DNA of 64,000 nucleotides from contig CACWYB010000005.1 in NCBI GenBank assembly GCA_902765005.1, positions 1 through 64,000 of the forward strand, in the 5' to 3' direction. This stretch comes from an uncultured Eubacteriales bacterium (GTDB lineage: Bacteria > Bacillota > Clostridia > Christensenellales > CAG-138). Made by a program: the position numbers and the translations under genes. How positions within the stretch are numbered: the stretch's first letter is position 1; every line of letters starts with the position of its first letter. Positions 1 to 9,147 of the stretch are shown here, piece after piece. Below the pieces are notes generated by a model. The model did not search any database. It had not been told where the DNA came from and saw only the letters and a list, made by a program, of their open reading frames with translations.

Positions 1-11
1 CTTTTCCTCCT
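1..11 (-). promoter_or_regulatory. Shine-Dalgarno of the next gene (probably dnaK)
   Basis: Read on the minus strand the first bases are AGGAGGAAAAG, a strong ribosome binding site at the window edge. The gene it serves lies outside. Since hrcA and grpE precede it in the same direction, dnaK is the expected gene, but this is inferred from the usual order. The 61 bases between it and grpE hold nothing else I can recognise. Confidence 0.6.
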
Positions 12-72
12 GATGATCAATATATTCTATGCTTTTTCAGTGTCGCCCTTGAGAGGCTCTGCTGTTTTTTCT

Positions 73-618
73 TTATTCGGAGACCTTGACCATGCTGTGC
101 CGCAGGATCTTGTCCCCCATCTTGTACCCCTTTTGGAGAACCGCCAGGATGGTTTCGCTCTCCACGCCCTCCGCCGCCTCGGAAAGGACGGCGTTATGTA
201 AGTTGGGATCGAACTTGCCCTCCGACTCGATCTCCGTAAGGCCCAGCTTTTTGAGCTCCTCAGTGAACTTGCGGTAGACCAGTTTCACGCCCTCCACCCA
301 GGCCTCATCCGCCTTGTCGGCGTTGGCCATGATCCTGTCAAAATCGTCCAGGGCAGGCAGCAGCTCGCTGACCGCGTCCCGCTTGCCGTTCTCATAGCTC
401 TCGGCCCGGACGCTGTTGTTCCGGCGGCGGAAGTTTTCAAAATCCGCCTGGTTCCGCTGCAGGAGGCGAATAGTCTCGTCCAGCTCCTGCTGCTTCTTCT
501 CCAGGGCTTCCTGAGCTTCCTTCAGCTCCGGGCTTTCGGCTGGCTGCTCCTGCTGGGGCGCCTGCGCCTCCTGCGCCGGTTCCTGCTTGTTCTCGGGCTT
601 CTTCTTGTTCTTCGACAT
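73..618 (-). CDS. grpE: GrpE, nucleotide exchange factor for DnaK
   Basis: Cytoplasmic co-chaperone that releases ADP from DnaK during protein refolding. The 181-residue protein has a charged, low-complexity N-terminus (Lys/Glu/Gln-rich, about residues 1-45), a long helical coiled-coil region, and the conserved C-terminal beta domain ending in KMGDKILRHSMVKVSE-like sequence, typical of GrpE. The ATG at 618 is preceded by GGAGGAAGAC, a good ribosome binding site; a longer in-frame extension upstream runs into hrcA in another frame and is rejected. Its ATG overlaps the TGA that the shifted hrcA frame would use, so the two genes were probably translationally coupled. Expression should be under HrcA/CIRCE control from the promoter upstream of hrcA. 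Confidence 0.95.
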   Translation of the reverse strand: MSKNKKKPENKQEPAQEAQAPQQEQPAESPELKEAQEALEKKQQELDETIRLLQRNQADFENFRRRNNSVRAESYENGKRDAVSELLPALDDFDRIMANADKADEAWVEGVKLVYRKFTEELKKLGLTEIESEGKFDPNLHNAVLSEAAEGVESETILAVLQKGYKMGDKILRHSMVKVSE

Positions 619-664
619 CAGTCTTCCTCCAAAAGATTCGTTAGGATACTGCCTAAGCTCTTGC

Positions 665-1627
665 TCATATAGTCCAGCACGGACACCACCTTGCCACGCC
701 CATGGTGCCCACGGGCATGGAGCCGATCCGGTAGGTGGCGGTGACCAGGCTGCAGTCGCTGAAGATGTCCTGGCCCATTTCACTACCGATGCGCACGCTG
801 ATCTCGAAGGGACCAGCGTTCTTCAGCAGGCGGTACAGGGAATCCTTCTTCTCCACCGCCGCCAACAGCTGCCGCGCCCGGTCGATGTCCGAATAGGCGG
901 GATAGTCCAGCATGTTGTTGGTGCCGGAAAGGGCGATGCGGTGGGCGTTGGCGCCGGGGGCGTTCTCCATGGTGTCCACCAGGTCGCTCAAAAAGGCGCC
1001 TCGGTCCAGAAGCTCCGCGTTCAGCTCCCGGGTCATCCTCTCCCCCAGCTCCGTCATGCGGCAGTTGAAATACCGCTGGGAGATCATCCGGGAGATGCGG
1101 TCCAGCTCGTCGGCCCCCATGTCGGCGGGGATGTGGATCACCGCGTCCCGGGCCACGCCCGCGTCCGTGACCACCACCACCAGGGCGTACCCCTCGGCCA
1201 GGGGCACCAGCTGCAGATGTCTGAGCCGGTTGGCGCTGCTTTCGGGCATTATAACCAGGGCGGTGTAGTGGGTGATGGAGGAGAGCACGTTGGCGGTCTC
1301 CCGCATGACGGCGTCCAGGCCCTTGACCTTGTTCTGACAGTAGGCGGACATGACCTTCACTTCATCCTCGGTCAACCGGGAGCGCTGCATCATGTTGTTC
1401 ACATACAGCCGATACGCCTTGTCGGAGGGGATCCGACCGGCGGAGGTGTGGGGCTGTTCCAGATACCCCAGGTCCTCCAGATCCGCCATCTCGTTGCGGA
1501 TAGTGGCGGAGGAGAGCTTAAAGGAGGGGTTCTGGCTCAGGACCTTGCTGCCCACCGGGGCGCCGGACAAGATGTATTCATCCACGATGGCTCGCAGGAT
1601 GCGCAGCTTTCTTGGGTTCAGGTCCAT
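665..1627 (-). CDS. hrcA: Heat-inducible repressor HrcA, C-terminus frameshifted
   Basis: Transcriptional repressor that binds CIRCE operators and is activated by GroEL. The N-terminal winged helix (MDLNPRKLRILRAIVDEYI, then the SSATIRNEMADLE helix) and the central GAF-like part are intact. After the motif GSMPVGTMGV the frame changes and stops at 665. The expected end (KVVSVLDYM, then a SKSLGSIL stretch, stop at 618-620) is present in another frame, and the family motif GPTRMxY that normally lies between is missing. This fits a deletion of about 25 nt. The ATG at 1627 follows an AAGGAGG-type site. The gene has its own promoter and a CIRCE operator, so it is autoregulated. Either a real lesion or an assembly error; the truncated protein may not fold properly. 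Confidence 0.88.
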   Translation of the reverse strand: MDLNPRKLRILRAIVDEYILSGAPVGSKVLSQNPSFKLSSATIRNEMADLEDLGYLEQPHTSAGRIPSDKAYRLYVNNMMQRSRLTEDEVKVMSAYCQNKVKGLDAVMRETANVLSSITHYTALVIMPESSANRLRHLQLVPLAEGYALVVVVTDAGVARDAVIHIPADMGADELDRISRMISQRYFNCRMTELGERMTRELNAELLDRGAFLSDLVDTMENAPGANAHRIALSGTNNMLDYPAYSDIDRARQLLAAVEKKDSLYRLLKNAGPFEISVRIGSEMGQDIFSDCSLVTATYRIGSMPVGTMGVARWCPCWTI

Positions 1628-1644
1628 ACCGTTTCCTCCTTTCT

Positions 1645-1671
1645 TTAGCACTCCATTCCTTTGAGTGCTAA
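1645..1671. promoter_or_regulatory. CIRCE operator upstream of hrcA
   Basis: Perfect inverted repeat TTAGCACTC, 9-bp spacer, GAGTGCTAA, the known HrcA binding site. It lies just downstream of the hrcA promoter -10 box and 17 bases before the hrcA start codon, so bound HrcA would block transcription of hrcA-grpE and following genes. Confidence 0.97.
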
Positions 1672-1682
1672 TCACTGTAGAG

Positions 1683-1711
1683 AATGTACCACCATTATGT
1701 CCCGATGTCAA
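1683..1711 (-). promoter_or_regulatory. Sigma-A promoter of the hrcA-grpE operon
   Basis: On the minus strand TTGACA (1706-1711) and TACATT (1683-1688) are separated by 17 bp. The predicted start of transcription is near 1676, directly before the CIRCE operator. Confidence 0.85.
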
Positions 1712-1747
1712 CTCTACAATGTGAAATGAAGGTGAATTCAAAAGAAC

Positions 1748-1773
1748 AAAAATCGCCATGGAACACATGGCGA
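1748..1773 (-). terminator. Rho-independent terminator after hemW
   Basis: An 8-bp stem (TCGCCATG/CATGGCGA, loop of 5) followed on the minus strand by TTTTTG. It separates lepA-hemW from the hrcA promoter. Confidence 0.75.
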
Positions 1774-1802
1774 AAGGCGCACTTATCTGCGACCCCGGAC
1801 CC

Positions 1803-2938
1803 TTACCGGAAGCAGCACAGGGCGGCGTTCAAATGGTCCATGCCCTCCTTCGTCAGAGCGTAATGGGTGGGGCTGTCCACCCACCAGCCGCTGTACTGGA
1901 CCTGCAGGAAGGGTTCCGGGAAGGCCTGCTCCATTGTCATGCCGAAGCGGTCCAGAAAGGCCTGGCGCGGGATGCCCTTGACCTTGCGCAGGCCCAGCAT
2001 GATGACCTCGAACATCTCCTCCTTCTTGTCGATGTAAAGGGTCTCGGCCGTGGGGAGCTTTCCCTTTTGAAGCTTCTTTAGATAGGTCGGTATGCTCTCG
2101 GTATTGGACCAGCGCAGCCACGCCCCCTTCCCCCGGGCGGAGGAATGGGCGGCTACGCCGAAGCCCAGGTAGGGCTCGTCGTCCCAGTAGATCAAATTAT
2201 GGCGGCATTCCCTGCCGGGTTTGGCGAAGTTGGAAACCTCGTAGCGAACGAAGCCCCGTTCTTTCAGATAGGCCATGCCCGCGTCCTCCATGTCCGCCAC
2301 GGCGTCCTCGTCGGGCAGGCTCACCTCCCCCGCCGTTACCTGCTCAAAAAGGGGCGTGCCCTCCTCCAAAATGAGGGCGTAGGCGGAGATGTGCTCCGGT
2401 TCAAGATCGCAGACCTTTTGCAGGGTCTCCAGGTAATTCTCCTGCGTTTGACCGGGCAAGCCATGCATCAGATCCACGTTGATGTTTTGGAAGCCCGCGT
2501 CCCGAGCGGCGCGGAAGGCGGTGAGAAACTGGTCGCAGGTGTGGATGCGGCCCACGGCGGCAAGGAGCCTGTCGTCTGCGGATTGCAGGCCCAGGGACAG
2601 CCGATTGAACCCGGCGGCCCGCAGCTTCACAAAATCGGCATAGGCCGCCGTGCCGGGGTTGCACTCCGTGGTGATCTCCGCCCCGGGCAGCAGGTCGTAG
2701 GTGCGGCGAATGGTATCGAGGATGCGGATGAGGGCCGCCGGGGGCAGCGCCGTGGGGGTGCCGCCGCCGAAGAAAACGGACGGGACCGGCCCCTCGTAGG
2801 GCAGCCGATCCCGAGACAGTTCGATTTCCCGGCACAGGGCGTCCGGGTACAGGGACGCCGAGTCGTCCCGGGGCACGGAGCAAAAGTCGCAGTAGGAGCA
2901 CTTTTTCACGCAATAGGGGATGTGGACGTAGATGCCGG

Positions 2939-2942
<4 letters not shown>
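1803..2942 (-). CDS. hemW: Radical SAM heme chaperone HemW (HemN-like)
   Basis: Radical SAM protein of the oxygen-independent coproporphyrinogen oxidase family; HemW members bind heme and deliver it to target proteins. The N-terminus [11 protein letters not shown] begins the cluster motif CxxxCxxC (CVKKCSYC), followed by [11 protein letters not shown], the SAM-binding glycine motif. Later the [10 protein letters not shown] and [11 protein letters not shown] motifs of the family are present. 379 residues is the usual length. The ATG overlaps the lepA stop by four bases (ATGA), fixing the start; a much longer in-frame reading over lepA is a shadow. The lepA-hemW-hrcA order is common in Bacillota. 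HemN proper has an extra N-terminal Cys motif and longer length, so HemW is the better call. Confidence 0.93.
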
Positions 2943-4738
<1,796 letters not shown>

Positions 4739-4768
4739 TCTGGTTTTCTCCCTAAAAAGCTATGGAAC

Positions 4769-4797
4769 ATCATACCCTATCCACGCCAAAAAAGCAA
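4769..4797 (-). promoter_or_regulatory. Promoter of lepA-hemW
   Basis: Minus-strand TTGCTT (4792-4797), 17-bp spacer, TATGAT (4769-4774), ending 30 bases upstream of the lepA ATG. Confidence 0.65.
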
Positions 4798-4822
4798 GAT
4801 GAGGCCACAGGGCCCCATACGC

Positions 4823-4853
4823 AAAAAAGGAGCGCTCCCCATGGGGCGCTCCT
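4823..4853 (-). terminator. Terminator of the rsmD-coaD-coiled-coil operon
   Basis: Stem AGGAGCGC/GCGCTCCT with further inner pairing, followed on the minus strand by TTTTTT. Confidence 0.85.
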
Positions 4854-4861
4854 GGTCAGGG

Positions 4862-5809
4862 TCAATCGTCGTAGTCCTCTTCGTCCTCGTCGTCGTCCAC
4901 GTCCACGATCTCAAAGAGCTTATGGCGCTTCTTCTTGGGCTTGGGGGCCTCCTTTACAGGCTCGTCGTCCTCGGACCAATCCTCGTCGTCATCGAATTCG
5001 TCCTCGTCATCGTCCCCTTCCAGCATGCGCTTGAACCAGCCCTTCTTCCGAGGCTTCTTCTTCTCCTCTTCCTCGTCCTCATCGTCGTAGATGGGCTTGG
5101 CGGGCTTGGCGGCCTTCTTGGTCTCCTTCCGGACGGGGCGGACGATCTCCTCCTCTTCCTCCTCAGGCTCCGTCACAGGACGGGCGGGCTGCTTTGCCGG
5201 GGCAGCGGAGCGCTGCTCCTCGGCCCGCTGAGGCGTGACGGCCTTCTCCACATCCTGGACCTCATACTCCGGGGCGGCCTGCACGTTCAGCTCCTCCCGG
5301 TTGCTGTTGAGCATCTTGATGTAGTCGTTCATGTAGCGCTGCACATCGGCCAGCATATCGTCCGCATACTGGCGGGAGCCGTTGGTGATGGCGTTGGCGT
5401 TCTCGATGGCCTCCTCCTGCATGCGCTTGGCCCGGGCCACCGCCTCCTGATAGACGGACTCCTCGGACACCAAAGCCTCATACTCCTGGACGGATTGGTT
5501 GTACACCTTCTCCGCCGCCTCCTGGGCCTGCTTCATGAGATCCTCCGCATCGGCTTTGGCCTTGCTAATGGTCTCCTCCGCCTGCTCATTGGCATCTCCC
5601 AGGATGTTGCTCTCCTCGGCGATGATGCCGCTGGCCCGCCGGATGTCCTCCGGGATCGTGACCTTCAAATCGCCCAGCAGGTCGAACAACTCCTCGACCT
5701 CCACGATCTTTTTGTTGCCGCCGCCCAGCTTATACTTGGGGCTGTCGTTCAAAACCTGCTCGATGCGGGAGATGATGCTGTAGATCTTCATCGTCTGTGC
5801 GCTACTCAT
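4862..5809 (-). CDS. Coiled-coil protein with acidic/lysine-rich tail
   Basis: Function unknown. Residues 1 to about 160 are predicted helical and coiled coil, beginning SSAQTMKIYSIISRIEQVL and rich in Ala, Glu, Lys and Gln, in the style of DivIVA or ATP-synthase b/H-like subunits. Residues from about 195 to the end are low complexity, with alternating runs of Asp/Glu and Lys/Arg, finishing with an Asp/Glu-rich tail. There is no signal peptide or membrane segment. The ATG overlaps the coaD stop (ATGA), so it is the third gene of rsmD-coaD. Proteins of this kind after coaD occur in other Clostridia. A role in division-site or envelope organisation is possible but not shown by the sequence. Confidence 0.8.
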   Translation of the reverse strand: MSSAQTMKIYSIISRIEQVLNDSPKYKLGGGNKKIVEVEELFDLLGDLKVTIPEDIRRASGIIAEESNILGDANEQAEETISKAKADAEDLMKQAQEAAEKVYNQSVQEYEALVSEESVYQEAVARAKRMQEEAIENANAITNGSRQYADDMLADVQRYMNDYIKMLNSNREELNVQAAPEYEVQDVEKAVTPQRAEEQRSAAPAKQPARPVTEPEEEEEEIVRPVRKETKKAAKPAKPIYDDEDEEEEKKKPRKKGWFKRMLEGDDDEDEFDDDEDWSEDDEPVKEAPKPKKKRHKLFEIVDVDDDEDEEDYDD

Positions 5810-6294
5810 TTTTTTGCCAACCTTTCACGAATAATATCTTCATTCACAGAGGGCACAAGTCCTCGGATGCTGCCGCCCCAGAAGCCGATCTCCTTCACGT
5901 TGCTGGAACTGAGGAAGGAGTGGCCGGGCGAGGCCATAAAATACACCGTTCGCAACGAATTGTCCAAATGACGGTTCACTGCGTCGATCTGGAATTCGTA
6001 TTCAAAATCCGACGTGGCCCGCAGACCTCTGACGATGTGGGTGGCCTTCACGGACTTGGCGTAGTCCACCAGCAGTCCATCGAAGGTGCCGCACCGCACG
6101 TTATCAAACTGTTCCGAGCGGATCACGTTTCGGATCATCTCCATCCGCTCCTCGGCGGAAAACACGGGCCGCTTGTCCACGTTGTGGAGCACCGCCACGT
6201 ATACCAGGTCGAACAGCCCCGCCGCATTGGTGAGCACATCCAGGTGCCCCACCGTAAAGGGATCAAAGCTGCCAGGATACACACCAACGGTCAT
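5806..6294 (-). CDS. coaD: Phosphopantetheine adenylyltransferase
   Basis: Fourth step of coenzyme A synthesis, transferring AMP from ATP to 4'-phosphopantetheine. The N-terminus MTVGVYPGSFDPFTVGHLD has the nucleotidyltransferase TxGH motif, and SSSNVKE near the C-terminus is the second ATP-binding motif (ISSTxVR class). Length 162 fits the family. The start at 6294 overlaps the rsmD stop by four bases; a twelve-residue upstream extension is unlikely. Confidence 0.97.
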   Translation of the reverse strand: MTVGVYPGSFDPFTVGHLDVLTNAAGLFDLVYVAVLHNVDKRPVFSAEERMEMIRNVIRSEQFDNVRCGTFDGLLVDYAKSVKATHIVRGLRATSDFEYEFQIDAVNRHLDNSLRTVYFMASPGHSFLSSSNVKEIGFWGGSIRGLVPSVNEDIIRERLAKK

Positions 6295-6851
6295 TCCCGT
6301 TCCCTCCAGATAAGAGTCGTTACACCGCAAGCACCGTACTTTTTCACCCGGGCCACCTGCCAGGGGCCCTCCCCCAGCTTGGGCGGCTGATCAAAGGCGT
6401 GCTCCGCGATGAGCGTTCCGTTCGGTTTCAGCAGACCCTCCCGAAAGATCCTTTCGATGGCATCCTCCGCAAAGGAGGAGGCGTAGGGCGGGTCCAGAAA
6501 CACGATGTCCGCCTGTATCCCCTCTCTGCTCAGGCTGGACAGGGCCGCGCCATAGTCCGCGCACAGCACCTGCAGGCCTTCCGTCAAGCCCAGCTTCTCG
6601 CCGTTGCTGCGGATCAGAGAGGCGCAGGCCGGGGATAGATCCACACAGATGGCCTTCTGCGCGCCCCGGGACAAGGCCTCCAGGCCCATGTTGCCTGAAC
6701 CGGAGAACAGGTCCAACACCGTGGCGCCGGGCACCTGAAACTGGATGCTGCCGAAGATGGCTTCCTTCACGCGGTCCAGCGTGGGGCGGGTGTCCCTGCC
6801 TTGGGGGGCATCGAAGCGCCTGCCCTTGGCGGAACCGGCAATAATCCGCAC
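6291..6851 (-). CDS. rsmD: 16S rRNA (guanine966-N2)-methyltransferase
   Basis: SAM-dependent methyltransferase acting on 16S rRNA in the 30S subunit. The start VRIIAGSAKGRRF matches the RsmD N-terminus, then RPTLDRVKEAIF, the SAM motif VLDLFSGSGNMGLEA, and the catalytic DPPY motif (FLDPPYAS). I choose the GTG at 6851 because GGAGGGATTGGA lies directly before it and it gives the usual N-terminus; an ATG 45 bases upstream has no such site. Length 186. First gene of rsmD-coaD-coiled-coil. Confidence 0.93.
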   Translation of the reverse strand: MRIIAGSAKGRRFDAPQGRDTRPTLDRVKEAIFGSIQFQVPGATVLDLFSGSGNMGLEALSRGAQKAICVDLSPACASLIRSNGEKLGLTEGLQVLCADYGAALSSLSREGIQADIVFLDPPYASSFAEDAIERIFREGLLKPNGTLIAEHAFDQPPKLGEGPWQVARVKKYGACGVTTLIWRERE

Positions 6852-6917
6852 TCCAATCCCTCCGATATCTTGATTTCCGGTGCACGCAAAAACCACAACA
6901 TATTGTGGATCAGGGTT

Positions 6918-6946
6918 ATTCTAACACCATTACCTTCCGTTGGCAA
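6918..6946 (-). promoter_or_regulatory. Promoter of the rsmD operon
   Basis: Minus-strand TTGCCA (6941-6946), 17-bp spacer, TAGAAT (6918-6923). The 50 bases upstream are very AT-rich, unlike the rest of the window, and may act as an UP element. Confidence 0.75.
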
Positions 6947-7004
6947 GTATTTTTTAATATTTTGTTAACAGTTTTTGTAAAAAATATTAACAGCTCCCTT
7001 TGCC

Positions 7005-7031
7005 TAAAAAAGAAAGGCCCGCGGGCCTTTC
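7005..7031 (-). terminator. Terminator of the trypsin-like protease gene
   Basis: Perfect 20-base palindrome with GAAAGGCCC arm, followed on the minus strand by TTTTTT. Confidence 0.88.
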
Positions 7032-7037
7032 CCGTCC

Positions 7038-7958
7038 CTATCCGTTCACAGGCTCCGCGTTGGTCGGCTCGTCGCCCACATAGTATTTCACGTGGTGCCG
7101 GTCCAAAAAGGCCTTGATCACGTCCACATGAACGCAGCTGCCCACATGGAGGAAGGGCTGGTTGTTGACGGTCTCCTCCCGCCCGTTGAGGACCATCTTC
7201 TTCTCCTTCATATCGAAGCCCAGGTGAAGGTGCTTGGTCTGGGACTGCATGCCGTAGATGAGCCCCCTCCGGTCGAACAGGGGCCCGCCGCTTTGGCCCC
7301 GCAGGCCGGGCGTGCTCAGCTCGAAGCCGATGATCCGGCCCTTCTCATCGGCGATATGTCGGGTGAGCATGCCGTCCATGGGAAAGCGGGGTGTGACGCC
7401 TCTGCCGTCCCTGACCCACTCGATGAAGCCGGTTTCCTCGTTGTAGCGGTAGTCGGAGAACTCCGGGAAGGGGAACCCCAACCGGCAGAGCATGTCCCCC
7501 GGGCGGACGGCGGCGGCGTTTTTCGCGAAGACGGCGTGGCCATGGTAGCGGATCTTCTCGAAGCCCTTCAAATGCAGCAAAGCCAGATCCTGGTCCGGGT
7601 GGAGCACCAGGTCATACTCCTTCCAGCCGTCCACCGTATCCGGGAACTGGGTCAGCTCCTGAGCCGTGGCATGAACGCGCAGATTGTACTGCAGCTCCAG
7701 TTTTTTCAAGGCCGCCTTCCGATTGTTGCCCTCCGGCACCGCGGCCAGGGCTTCGTGGAAGGCGCGGTAGTTCTTGTTGGCCTTATCCGCGTTGATAAGC
7801 TCCATGGCCACGTGCTTGCAGGTCAGGGCATAGCCCTCCTCGTTCACGAAGAACATGGTGGCCGAACCGGGAATGAGCAGCTGCTCCTTATATCGTCTGA
7901 TCACAAACTTGATGGGCCTGGTGAAGCCGCCCACCCTCTCAATGGCATCCGCGAACAT
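7038..7958 (-). CDS. Trypsin-like serine protease, no signal peptide
   Basis: Chymotrypsin-fold (S1) peptidase. A triad can be read: His49 in LTCKHV, Asp124 in QDLALL, and Ser223 in GLRGQSGGPLFD, the classic GxSGGP motif. There is no signal peptide, membrane segment or PDZ domain, so it looks cytoplasmic, unlike DegP/HtrA proteins which it otherwise resembles. Between His and Asp lies an unusual charged helical insert (about residues 55-95). The ATG at 7958 follows GGGAGG by four bases. It is a single-gene unit with its own promoter and terminator. The substrate is unknown; stand-alone trypsin-like modules sometimes occur in stress or defence systems, but no partner gene is seen here. Confidence 0.85.
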   Translation of the reverse strand: MFADAIERVGGFTRPIKFVIRRYKEQLLIPGSATMFFVNEEGYALTCKHVAMELINADKANKNYRAFHEALAAVPEGNNRKAALKKLELQYNLRVHATAQELTQFPDTVDGWKEYDLVLHPDQDLALLHLKGFEKIRYHGHAVFAKNAAAVRPGDMLCRLGFPFPEFSDYRYNEETGFIEWVRDGRGVTPRFPMDGMLTRHIADEKGRIIGFELSTPGLRGQSGGPLFDRRGLIYGMQSQTKHLHLGFDMKEKKMVLNGREETVNNQPFLHVGSCVHVDVIKAFLDRHHVKYYVGDEPTNAEPVNG

Positions 7959-7983
7959 ATGGCCTCCCGATGGTGTTTTTGTC

Positions 7984-8012
7984 AGTATACCATGAACCAC
8001 AAGGTTTCACAA
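7984..8012 (-). promoter_or_regulatory. Promoter of the trypsin-like protease gene
   Basis: Minus-strand TTGTGA (8007-8012), 17-bp spacer, TATACT (7984-7989). It starts about 50 bases after the second terminator copy of the tRNA-Lys repeat element. Confidence 0.7.
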
Positions 8013-8063
8013 GGTGAACGGGCCTGCTTCCTGCCCGTTCGAATCCCCGAGGATTTATTATAC

Positions 8064-8093
8064 AAAAAAGAGATGCCAAATGGCATCTCTTTT
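8064..8093 (-). terminator. Second terminator copy after the tRNA-Lys element
   Basis: Hairpin with arms AAAAGAGATGCCA and TGGCATCTCTTTT, U-tract on the minus strand. It is a diverged copy of the terminator at 8213-8241 and follows a duplicated tRNA-Lys 3' end. Confidence 0.75.
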
Positions 8094-8264
8094 CATTGGT
8101 ACCCCCTCAGGGACTCTTCTCGCCTGCGGGCTCAGGCAGGGCGGGGGCGAAGGCCGCACTGTGGCCTTCGCTTACACCCGCCCTTCGAGTCCCTTCGTTG
8201 TTCACAATAATGAAAAAGGATGCCATATTGGCATCCTTTTTCATTGGTACCCCCTCAGGGACTC
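8090..8264 (-). repeat. Stem-loop element bounded by duplicated tRNA-Lys 3' ends
   Basis: The 27 bases at 8238-8264 (the tRNA-Lys 3' end plus flank) recur exactly at 8090-8116, a period of 148 bp. Between them, on the minus strand, lies GAAGGGACTCGAAGGGCGGG, then a stem-loop around GGCCACAGTGCGGCC, then GCCCGCAGGCGAGAAG, then the repeated GAGTCCC. The start is an inverted copy of the tRNA T-arm. A clearly related element follows tRNA-Ser (41879-41983). No coding potential. Origin and function unknown. Confidence 0.8.
8213..8241 (-). terminator. Terminator of the tRNA-Gly/tRNA-Lys unit
   Basis: Hairpin AAAAAGGATGCCA/TGGCATCCTTTTT with a 3-base loop, immediately after the tRNA-Lys CCA end on the minus strand. 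Confidence 0.85.
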
Positions 8265-8321
8265 GAACCCTGGACACCCTGATTAAGAGTCAGGTGCTCT
8301 AGCCAACTGAGCTAAGGAGGC
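8245..8321 (-). tRNA. tRNA-Lys(CTT)
   Basis: Full cloverleaf with anticodon stem CCTGA/TCAGG and loop CTCTTAA giving anticodon CTT. T-arm GGGTTCGAGTCCC. CCA is encoded. Second gene of a two-tRNA unit with tRNA-Gly(GCC). Confidence 0.96.
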
Positions 8322-8327
8322 ATATCC

Positions 8328-8403
8328 TGGAGCGGGAAACGGGGCTCGAACCCGCCACCTCAGCCTTGGCAAGGCTGCGCTCTACCAAATGAGCTATTCC
8401 CGC
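8328..8403 (-). tRNA. tRNA-Gly(GCC)
   Basis: Acceptor GCGGGAA, anticodon stem CAGCC/GGCTG with loop TTGCCAA, anticodon GCC, encoded CCA. Confidence 0.97.
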
Positions 8404-8416
8404 ACGCGCATGGGAT

Positions 8417-8445
8417 ACTATAGCAAAACTTACGCCGGTTGTCAA
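8417..8445 (-). promoter_or_regulatory. Promoter of tRNA-Gly(GCC)-tRNA-Lys(CTT)
   Basis: Minus-strand TTGACA (8440-8445), 17-bp spacer, TATAGT (8417-8422), close to consensus and 14 bases before the tRNA. Confidence 0.88.
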
Positions 8446-8516
8446 TGGGTTCAGACAAATTATTTTTGCGAACCCGAGAGGTTTTTGGTTGCAACGGCAG
8501 GCGGACCGGCAAAAAT

Positions 8517-8590
8517 TGGAGCAGGTAACGGGACTCGAACCCGTGATCTCAGCTTGGAAGGCTAATGTGTTACCGCTACACTATACCTGC
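8517..8590 (-). tRNA. tRNA-Gly(TCC)
   Basis: Acceptor GCAGGTA, anticodon loop CTTCCAA, anticodon TCC, encoded CCA. Last of a six-tRNA run read on the minus strand. Confidence 0.96.
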
Positions 8591-8591
8591 C

Positions 8592-8676
<85 letters not shown>

Positions 8677-8688
8677 GCTGCAAGAAGC

Positions 8689-8764
8689 TGGTGACCCGTC
8701 GGAGATTCGAACTCCGGACCCTTTGATTAAAAGTCAAATGCTCTGCCAGCTGAGCTAACGGGTC
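8689..8764 (-). tRNA. tRNA-Lys(TTT)
   Basis: Acceptor GACCCGT/ACGGGTC, anticodon stem TTTGA/TCAAA, loop CTTTTAA, anticodon TTT, encoded CCA. Confidence 0.96.
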
Positions 8765-8768
8765 AGGT

Positions 8769-8844
8769 TGGCTGGGGTGGCGGGATTTGAACCTGCGCAT
8801 ACAAGAGTCAAAGTCTTGTGCCTTAACCGCTTGGCGACACCCCA
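8769..8844 (-). tRNA. tRNA-Gln(TTG)
   Basis: Acceptor TGGGGTG, anticodon stem CAAGA/TCTTG, loop CTTTGAC, anticodon TTG, encoded CCA. Confidence 0.96.
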
Positions 8845-8866
8845 CCGGTGTCCATCCGAAAAAAAA

Positions 8867-8944
8867 TGGGGTGGGCGACGGGATTCGAACCCACGACCTT
8901 CAGAGCCACAATCTGACATTCTAACCAGGCTGAACTACGCCCAC
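8867..8944 (-). tRNA. tRNA-His(GTG)
   Basis: Acceptor GTGGGCG/CGCCCAC with discriminator C and a G at position -1 (8945), as expected for histidine tRNA. Anticodon loop TTGTGGC, anticodon GTG. Confidence 0.96.
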
Positions 8945-9024
8945 CATATACGCTTTTCGGATGAACCTGCCCCCATGATGCGCATGCGCTCGCCGGAATC
9001 GACTCCCGGCGAACGCAGCGGCAT

Positions 9025-9101
9025 TGGCGCGTCTGCAGGGATTCGAACCCTGGACCTACGGCTTAGAAGGCCGTTGCTCTATCCTGCTGAGCTACAGGCG
9101 C
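9025..9101 (-). tRNA. tRNA-Arg(TCT)
   Basis: Acceptor GCGCCTG, anticodon stem ACGGC/GCCGT, loop CTTCTAA, anticodon TCT, encoded CCA. It begins 46 bases after the SEC-C gene and may be cotranscribed with it. The 80 bases before tRNA-His contain only a short hairpin around TCGCCGG/CCGGCGA. Confidence 0.96.
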
Positions 9102-9147
9102 ATTCAGGAGTTCCAGTCACACATTTTAACAAGGAGAAAAGAATTTC

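Noticed and set aside
618..720. Programmed frameshift in hrcA
   Set aside because: A conserved motif is missing as well as the frame, which a ribosomal shift would not explain. No slippery site is seen.
8064..8264. Integrated phage or genomic island att sites at the tRNA genes
   Set aside because: The segments between the repeats are only about 150 bp and carry no integrase or cargo, so an ordinary integrative element is not supported.
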